Positions 58,826 to 64,000 of a stretch of DNA of 64,000 bases are shown here, in pieces. The stretch lies in assembly GCF_006335015.1 (NCBI RefSeq), contig NZ_VDGT01000013.1, positions 124,001 to 188,000 on the forward strand, in the 5' to 3' direction. This DNA is from Streptomyces sedi. Lineage in GTDB: Bacteria > Actinomycetota > Actinomycetes > Streptomycetales > Streptomycetaceae. A model generated the notes under the pieces. It saw nothing but the letters and a program-made list of their open reading frames with translations, was not told where the DNA came from and searched no databases. A program made the position numbers and the translations under genes. The stretch's first letter is position 1. Each line of letters opens with the position of its first letter.

Positions 58826-59550
58826 GCGACGACGGCCACGTGAACGAGAACACGAGCACAAGCGGCCTCCCCGCCACCCAGGGCGACAGCGGCGAGCCCA
58901 TCGCCCGCCGCCGCGGCATGTTCGGCGCCAACAACGGCGGCGACACCAGCGGTTACGGCGGCCTCGACCGCACCGTCCGGATGCCGGGCGCCAGCCAGCG
59001 CCCCTACGGCGGCTACTTCGACGAGGTCGCCGACGAGCTGGAGGGCGCGCTGGAGGAGCAGGGCGTCGACCCGGCCGAGGCCGTCGAGCGCACGGTGGTC
59101 GACCGGGACGAGGTCACGTTCCACATCGCCCGCGAGCACCTGCCGGTGGTCTGCCGCACCCTCCGCGACGACCCGGCGCTCCGCTTCGAGATGTGCACCG
59201 GCGTGAGCGCCGTGCACAACCCGAGCGACGCGGGCCGCGAGCTGCACGCGGTCTACCACCTGCGGTCGTTGACCCACGGGAGGCTGATCCGGCTGGAGGT
59301 CAGCGTGCCCGACAGCGACCCGCACCTGCCGTCGGTCGTGGAGACCTACCCGACCAACGACTGGCACGAGCGCGAGGCCTACGACTTCTTCGGGCTCATC
59401 TTCGACGGACACCCCGCGCTCACCCGGATCATGATGCCCGACGACTGGCAGGGCTTCCCGCAGCGCAAGGACTACCCGCTCGGCGGCATCCCCGTCGAGT
59501 ACAAGGGCGCCCAGATCCCGGCACCCGACCAGCGGAGGTCGTACAGCTGA
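58822..59550 (+). CDS. nuoC: NADH dehydrogenase I subunit NuoC
   Basis: 242 residues. An N-terminal extension of about 75 residues (Gly/Ser/Arg-rich), common in Streptomyces, precedes the 30-kDa subunit domain with YPTNDWHEREAYDFFGLIFD and RIMMPDDW. GTG 58822 overlaps nuoB by 4 nt; its stop overlaps the nuoD ATG by 1 nt. Confidence 0.95.
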   Translation: MSDDGHVNENTSTSGLPATQGDSGEPIARRRGMFGANNGGDTSGYGGLDRTVRMPGASQRPYGGYFDEVADELEGALEEQGVDPAEAVERTVVDRDEVTFHIAREHLPVVCRTLRDDPALRFEMCTGVSAVHNPSDAGRELHAVYHLRSLTHGRLIRLEVSVPDSDPHLPSVVETYPTNDWHEREAYDFFGLIFDGHPALTRIMMPDDWQGFPQRKDYPLGGIPVEYKGAQIPAPDQRRSYS

Positions 59551-60881
59551 TGACCACACACGCCACCCGGCCGGCCGAGGCCAGGGAGACCACGGAAGGC
59601 CCGGTCTACACCGTCACCGGCGGCGACTGGGACGAGTTCGCCGCCGCCGTCGAGTCCGCCGACGACGAGCGCATCGTCGTCAACATGGGCCCCCAGCACC
59701 CCTCGACCCACGGGGTGTTGCGGCTGATCCTGGAGATCGACGGCGAGACGGTCACCGAGGCGCGAGCCGGCATCGGCTACCTGCACACCGGGATCGAGAA
59801 GAACCTGGAGTACCGCACCTGGTCCCAGGGCCCCACGTTCGTCACGCGCATGGACTACCTGACGCCGTTCTTCAACGAGGCGGCGTACTGCCTGGGCGTG
59901 GAGAAGCTGCTCGGCATCACCGACGAGGTGCCGGACCGGGCCAGCGTCATCCGGGTGCTCCTGATGGAGCTGAACCGCCTCTCCTCGCACTTCGTCGCCA
60001 TCGCCACCGGCGGCATGGAGCTGGGCGCCACCACGGTGATGATCTTCGGCTTCCGGGACCGCGAGTACTGTCTTGACGTCTTCGAGCTGATCACCGGCCT
60101 GCGGATGAACCACGCGTTCATCCGCCCCGGCGGTCTCGCCCAGGACCTGCCGCCCGGCGCGATCGACGCGCTGCGCGAGTTCGTGAAGACCATGCGCAAG
60201 AACCTGCCGGAGTACGACAAGCTCTGCTCGGGCAACCCGGTCTTCAAGGCCCGCCTGGAGGACGTCGGCTACCTCGACCTCGCCGGCGCCCTGGCGCTCG
60301 GCGCCACCGGGCCGATCCTGCGCTCCGCCGGACTCCCGCACGACCTGCGCAAGTCGGACCCGTACTGCGGCTACGAGAACTACGACTTCGAGGTGCCGAC
60401 GACCGACACCTGCGACTCCTACGGCCGCTTCCTGCTGCGCCTGGAGGAGATGCGCCAGTCGCTGCGGATCATCGAGCAGTGCATCGAGCGGCTGGAGCCG
60501 GGCCCCGTCATGGTCGGCGACAAGAAGATCGCCTGGCCCGCCCAACTCGCCGTCGGCCCCGACGGCATGGGCAACTCGCTCGACCACATCAGGAACATCA
60601 TGGGCACCTCCATGGAGGCCCTGATCCACCACTTCAAGCTCGTCACCGAGGGCTTCAGGGTCCCGGCCGGGCAGGTGTACACGGCGGTCGAGTCCGCCAA
60701 GGGCGAGCTGGGCGTGCACATGGTCAGCGACGGGGGCACCCGTCCCTACCGCGTGCACTTCCGCGACCCGTCCTTCACCAACCTCCAGTCCATGGCGGCG
60801 ATGTGCGAGGGCGGCATGGTCGCCGACGTCATCGTCGCGGTGGCGTCCATCGACCCCGTGATGGGAGGCGTTGACCGATGA
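59550..60881 (+). CDS. nuoD: NADH dehydrogenase I subunit NuoD
   Basis: 443 residues, 49-kDa subunit: NMGPQHPSTHGVLRL, HTGIEKNLE, FEVPTTDTCDSYGRFLLR and the C-terminal DPVMGGVDR. It forms the quinone site with NuoB. ATG 59550 (TGATG overlap with nuoC); stop overlaps the nuoE ATG by 4 nt. Confidence 0.96.
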   Translation: MTTHATRPAEARETTEGPVYTVTGGDWDEFAAAVESADDERIVVNMGPQHPSTHGVLRLILEIDGETVTEARAGIGYLHTGIEKNLEYRTWSQGPTFVTRMDYLTPFFNEAAYCLGVEKLLGITDEVPDRASVIRVLLMELNRLSSHFVAIATGGMELGATTVMIFGFRDREYCLDVFELITGLRMNHAFIRPGGLAQDLPPGAIDALREFVKTMRKNLPEYDKLCSGNPVFKARLEDVGYLDLAGALALGATGPILRSAGLPHDLRKSDPYCGYENYDFEVPTTDTCDSYGRFLLRLEEMRQSLRIIEQCIERLEPGPVMVGDKKIAWPAQLAVGPDGMGNSLDHIRNIMGTSMEALIHHFKLVTEGFRVPAGQVYTAVESAKGELGVHMVSDGGTRPYRVHFRDPSFTNLQSMAAMCEGGMVADVIVAVASIDPVMGGVDR

Positions 60882-61726
60882 CCGCCACCGCTGAGGGCCA
60901 CGGGGTATCCCTGGGGATGCCCCAACTCCCCGCGCCGCCCTACCCGGACGACGTCCGGGCCAGGCTGGAGGCCGACGCCGCCGAGGTCGTCGCCCGCTAC
61001 CCGGACAGCCGCTCCGCGCTGCTGCCGCTGCTGCACCTGGTGCAGTCGGAGGAGGGCTACGTCACCGCCACCGGAATGCGGTTCTGCGCCGACGTGCTCG
61101 GGCTGACCACCGCCGAGGTGACGGCCGTCGCCACGTTCTACTCGATGTACCGGCGCCGCCCCTCCGGCGACTACCAGGTCGGCGTCTGCACCAACACGCT
61201 CTGCGCCGTGCTCGGCGGCGACGCCATCTTCGAGGCGCTCCAGGAGCACCTCGGCGTCGGCAACAACGAGACCACCGAGGACGGCAAGGTCACGCTGGAG
61301 CACATCGAGTGCAACGCGGCCTGCGACTTCGCACCCGTGCTGATGGTCAACTGGGAGTTCTTCGACAACCAGACCGTCGAGTCCGCCAAGCGCCTCGTCG
61401 ACCAGCTGCGCGCCGGTGAGGAGGTCGTCCCCACCAGGGGCGCCCCGCTCTGCGACTTCAAGCGGACCGCCCGCGTCCTGGCCGGCTTCCCCGACGAGCG
61501 GCCCGGCGCGGTCGCCGCCGGCGGCAGCGCCGGCGAGGCGTCCCTCGCCGGCCTCCGGCTGGCCAAGGGGCAGGAGGGCCCGCGCGTGGTCGTCGCCCCC
61601 AGGGACCCGGACGTGCCGGACTCCGAGGAGCCCGCCCGGCACCCCAGCTCCCATGACGCCCCCCAGCAGACTTCGGCCTCGGACCCGGCCAACCCCGCCG
61701 GGCCCGCCGCCGAGGAGGGTGAGTGA
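60878..61726 (+). CDS. nuoE: NADH dehydrogenase I subunit NuoE
   Basis: 282 residues. Thioredoxin-like [2Fe-2S] domain with ligands Cys104, Cys109, Cys145 and Cys149 (cluster N1a). The C-terminal about 80 residues are an unusually long, Ala/Pro/Asp-rich tail without known function; the E. coli protein has none. ATG 60878 overlaps nuoD; stop overlaps nuoF by 1 nt. Confidence 0.95.
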   Translation: MTATAEGHGVSLGMPQLPAPPYPDDVRARLEADAAEVVARYPDSRSALLPLLHLVQSEEGYVTATGMRFCADVLGLTTAEVTAVATFYSMYRRRPSGDYQVGVCTNTLCAVLGGDAIFEALQEHLGVGNNETTEDGKVTLEHIECNAACDFAPVLMVNWEFFDNQTVESAKRLVDQLRAGEEVVPTRGAPLCDFKRTARVLAGFPDERPGAVAAGGSAGEASLAGLRLAKGQEGPRVVVAPRDPDVPDSEEPARHPSSHDAPQQTSASDPANPAGPAAEEGE

Positions 61727-63084
61727 TGACCGTGACCACCGACGACGTCAAGCAGGAGTCCCCGCGGGAGCTGCTGGCACCGGTGCTCTCCGCGTTCTGG
61801 GACGAGCCCGAGTCCTGGACCCTCGACGTCTACCGTCGCCACGGCGGCTACCGGGGCCTGGCCAAGGCGCTGGAGATGGCCCCCGACGACGTCATCGCCT
61901 ACGTCAAGGAGTCCGGCCTCCGCGGCCGGGGCGGCGCCGGCTTCCCCACCGGGATGAAGTGGCAGTTCATCCCGCAGGGCGACGGCAAGCCGCACTACCT
62001 CGTCGTCAACGCGGACGAGTCCGAGCCCGGGACCTGCAAGGACATCCCGCTGCTCTACGCCAACCCGCACTCCCTCGTCGAGGGCATCATCATCGCCTGC
62101 CACGCGATCCGCTCGAACCACGCCTTCATCTATCTGCGCGGCGAGGTCGTGCCCGTGCTGCGGCGGCTCCAGTCGGCCGTCGCCGAGGCACACGCCGCCG
62201 GCTACCTGGGCAAGGGCGCCCTCGGCGACGGCGGTGACCTGGAGATCACCGTGCACGCCGGCGCCGGCGCCTACATCTGCGGCGAGGAGACCGCGCTGCT
62301 GGACTCCCTGGAGGGACGACGCGGCCAGCCCAGGCTGCGCCCGCCCTTCCCCGCCGTGGCCGGGCTCTACGCCTGCCCCACCGTGGTGAACAACGTCGAG
62401 TCCATCGCCTCGGTTCCCGCCATCATGGCCGAGGGCAAGGACTGGTTCCGCTCGATGGGCAGCGAGAAGTCCCCCGGCTTCACGCTGTACTCCCTCTCCG
62501 GACACGTCGCCAGGCCCGGCCAGTACGAGGCGCCGCTCGGGATCACCCTGCGCGAACTCCTCGACCTCAGCGGCGGGATCCGCCCCGGCCACCGGCTGAA
62601 GTTCTGGACGCCGGGCGGCTCCTCGACGCCGCTGCTGACCGACGAGCACCTCGACGTCCCGCTCGACTACGAGGGCGTCGGCGCCGCCGGCTCCATGCTC
62701 GGCACCAAGGCGCTCCAGTGCTTCGACGAGACGACCTGCGTCGTCCGCGCCGTCACCCGCTGGACCGAGTTCTACGCCCACGAGTCCTGCGGCAAGTGCA
62801 CCCCCTGCCGCGAGGGCACCTACTGGCTCGTCCAGCTGATGCGCGACATCGAGGCCGGCAAGGCCCTGATGAGCGACCTCGACAAGATCGCCGACATCGC
62901 GGACAACATCAACGGCAAGTCGTTCTGCGCCCTCGGCGACGGCGCGGCCAGCCCGATCTTCTCCTCGCTCAAGTACTTCCGCGCCGAGTACGAACAGCAC
63001 ATCACCGAGCGCGGCTGCCCCTTCGACCCCGCCAAGTCCACCGCCTGGTCGGACAGCGCAACCCACCAGGAGGTGAACGCATGA
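61726..63084 (+). CDS. nuoF: NADH dehydrogenase I subunit NuoF
   Basis: 452 residues. FMN/NADH-binding blocks LRGRGGAGFPTGMKW and GAGAYICGEETAL, and [4Fe-4S] N3 ligands Cys355, Cys358, Cys361 and Cys401 (SCGKCTPCREG). Oxidises NADH. ATG 61726 is favoured over the adjacent GTG 61723 by spacing to GGAGG; stop overlaps nuoG by 4 nt. Confidence 0.97.
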   Translation: MTVTTDDVKQESPRELLAPVLSAFWDEPESWTLDVYRRHGGYRGLAKALEMAPDDVIAYVKESGLRGRGGAGFPTGMKWQFIPQGDGKPHYLVVNADESEPGTCKDIPLLYANPHSLVEGIIIACHAIRSNHAFIYLRGEVVPVLRRLQSAVAEAHAAGYLGKGALGDGGDLEITVHAGAGAYICGEETALLDSLEGRRGQPRLRPPFPAVAGLYACPTVVNNVESIASVPAIMAEGKDWFRSMGSEKSPGFTLYSLSGHVARPGQYEAPLGITLRELLDLSGGIRPGHRLKFWTPGGSSTPLLTDEHLDVPLDYEGVGAAGSMLGTKALQCFDETTCVVRAVTRWTEFYAHESCGKCTPCREGTYWLVQLMRDIEAGKALMSDLDKIADIADNINGKSFCALGDGAASPIFSSLKYFRAEYEQHITERGCPFDPAKSTAWSDSATHQEVNA

Positions 63085-64000
63085 CGGTCACCACCGACGC
63101 CAAGAACGGTGGTGGGCAGCCCAAGCCGCCCCCGACCGATCTGGTCACCCTGACCATCGACGGCATCGAGATCTCCGTACCCAAGGGCACCCTGGTGATC
63201 CGGGCCGCCGAGCAACTCGGCATCGAGATCCCCCGGTTCTGCGACCACCCGCTACTCGACCCGGCGGGCGCCTGCCGGCAGTGCATCGTCGAGGTCGAGG
63301 GCCAGCGCAAGCCGATGGCCTCGTGCACCATCACCTGCACCGAGGGCATGGTCGTCCGCACCCAGCTCACCTCGCAGACGGCCGAGAAGGCCCAACGCGG
63401 CGTCATGGAGCTGCTGCTGATCAACCACCCGCTGGACTGCCCGGTCTGCGACAAGGGCGGCGAGTGCCCCCTCCAGAACCAGGCGATGTCCACCGGCGAG
63501 GCCGAGACCCGCTTCGACGGCGTCAAGCGCACCTTCGCCAAGCCGGTGCCGATCTCCGCGCAGGTGCTGCTCGACCGCGAGCGCTGCGTGCTCTGCGCCC
63601 GCTGCACCCGCTTCTCCAACCAGGTCGCCGGCGACCCGATGATCGAGCTGCTGGAACGCGGCGCGCTCCAGCAGGTCGGCACCGGCGAGGGCGACCCGCT
63701 GGAGTCCTACTTCTCCGGCAACACCATCCAGATCTGCCCGGTCGGCGCCCTCACCTCGGCCGCCTACCGCTTCCGCGCCCGCCCGTTCGACCTGGTCTCC
63801 TCGCCCAGCGTCTGCGAGCACTGCGCCGGCGGCTGCGCCACCCGCACCGACCACCGCCGCGGCAAGGTCATGCGGCGGCTCGCCGCCGACGACCCGCAGG
63901 TCAACGAGGAGTGGATGTGCGACAAGGGCCGCTTCGGGTTCCGCTACGCGCAGCGCCCCGACCGGCTGACCACCCCGCTGGTGCGGAACGCCGAGACCGG
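63081..64000 (+). CDS. nuoG: NADH dehydrogenase I subunit NuoG, N-terminal part
   Basis: Cut by the right edge after 306 codons. All iron-sulfur sites of the N-terminal half are seen: [2Fe-2S] N1b (Cys54, Cys65, Cys68, Cys82), N5 (His116, Cys120, Cys123, Cys129), N4 (Cys169, Cys172, Cys175, Cys219) and the extra N7 cluster set (Cys245, Cys248, Cys252 plus a later Cys in EEWMCDKG). N7 is present in E. coli and Thermus but absent in mitochondria. ATG 63081 overlaps nuoF. Confidence 0.96.
   Translation, partial: MTVTTDAKNGGGQPKPPPTDLVTLTIDGIEISVPKGTLVIRAAEQLGIEIPRFCDHPLLDPAGACRQCIVEVEGQRKPMASCTITCTEGMVVRTQLTSQTAEKAQRGVMELLLINHPLDCPVCDKGGECPLQNQAMSTGEAETRFDGVKRTFAKPVPISAQVLLDRERCVLCARCTRFSNQVAGDPMIELLERGALQQVGTGEGDPLESYFSGNTIQICPVGALTSAAYRFRARPFDLVSSPSVCEHCAGGCATRTDHRRGKVMRRLAADDPQVNEEWMCDKGRFGFRYAQRPDRLTTPLVRNAET

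Overview
High-GC actinobacterial DNA, almost certainly from a Streptomyces or close relative. Nearly every gene has strong GC bias at the third codon position, GTG starts are common, and mycothiol synthesis (mshA, mshD), GlnR, PhoR-PhoP-PhoU, MsiK, CarD, a Fur/Nur-type regulator and a 4-nt-overlapping nuo operon all occur together. The content is mostly chromosomal core. I see no phage, conjugative, CRISPR or transposase genes. The only mobile-looking item is a 162-bp MITE-like element.

Layout. 0-4 kb: start of a Fur-family gene (left edge), an SDR, a nitrobindin-like protein with an upstream membrane microprotein, a 27-residue zinc-ribbon microprotein, DsrE, and a sulfurtransferase-DUF1416 operon preceded by a cysteine-containing leader peptide and a likely attenuator. 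4-13 kb: DUF2993 protein, membrane protein-MoaD pair, GlnR with a GlnR-type box, a LacI regulator, SoxR, phosphoesterase-PPTase, a lipoprotein, an ABC exporter. 13-25 kb: NarL-type two-component pair, secreted 5'-nucleotidase, mshD, polyphosphate kinase with an in-frame HTH extension, NUDIX hydrolase, methyltransferase, mshA, YbjN protein. 25-38 kb: multidomain SpoIIE-type phosphatase, gpmA, a Cys-rich 34-residue peptide, phoU // phoR-phoP with a PHO box between them, lipoprotein, carD, ispD-ispF-cysS-rlmB. 38-49 kb: DoxX protein, DUF3626, MITE, nucleotidyltransferase, msiK, tRNA-Thr, GH36 alpha-galactosidase, a SoxR-box-controlled quinone oxidoreductase, pentapeptide protein, PAP2 phosphatase. 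49-64 kb: Ddn-hemerythrin fusion, SDR behind a MerR-type promoter, menG and a geranylgeranyl reductase (menaquinone), NlpC/P60, TSUP transporter, then nuoA-G (nuoG cut by the right edge).

How the parts fit. Several genes centre on phosphate (ppk, phoURP, possible PhoP targets), nitrogen (glnR), thiol/sulfur and redox stress (mycothiol, cysteine leader, SoxR and a SoxR target, Cys-rich peptide) and respiration (menG, reductase, nuo with a Rex-like site). Short ORFs missed by length-limited gene callers are a clear theme: five micro-ORFs are supported by start signals. Many genes appear to be transcribed as leaderless mRNAs, with a -10 hexamer 6-8 nt before the start codon. A family of 20-bp inverted repeats (GGGGCGCGGGGAACTGCGCG and its complement) fills at least seven intergenic gaps and reaches three hairpins in tandem upstream of nuo.

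Limits: family assignments rest on reading motifs and on memory of related genomes. No database search was run.
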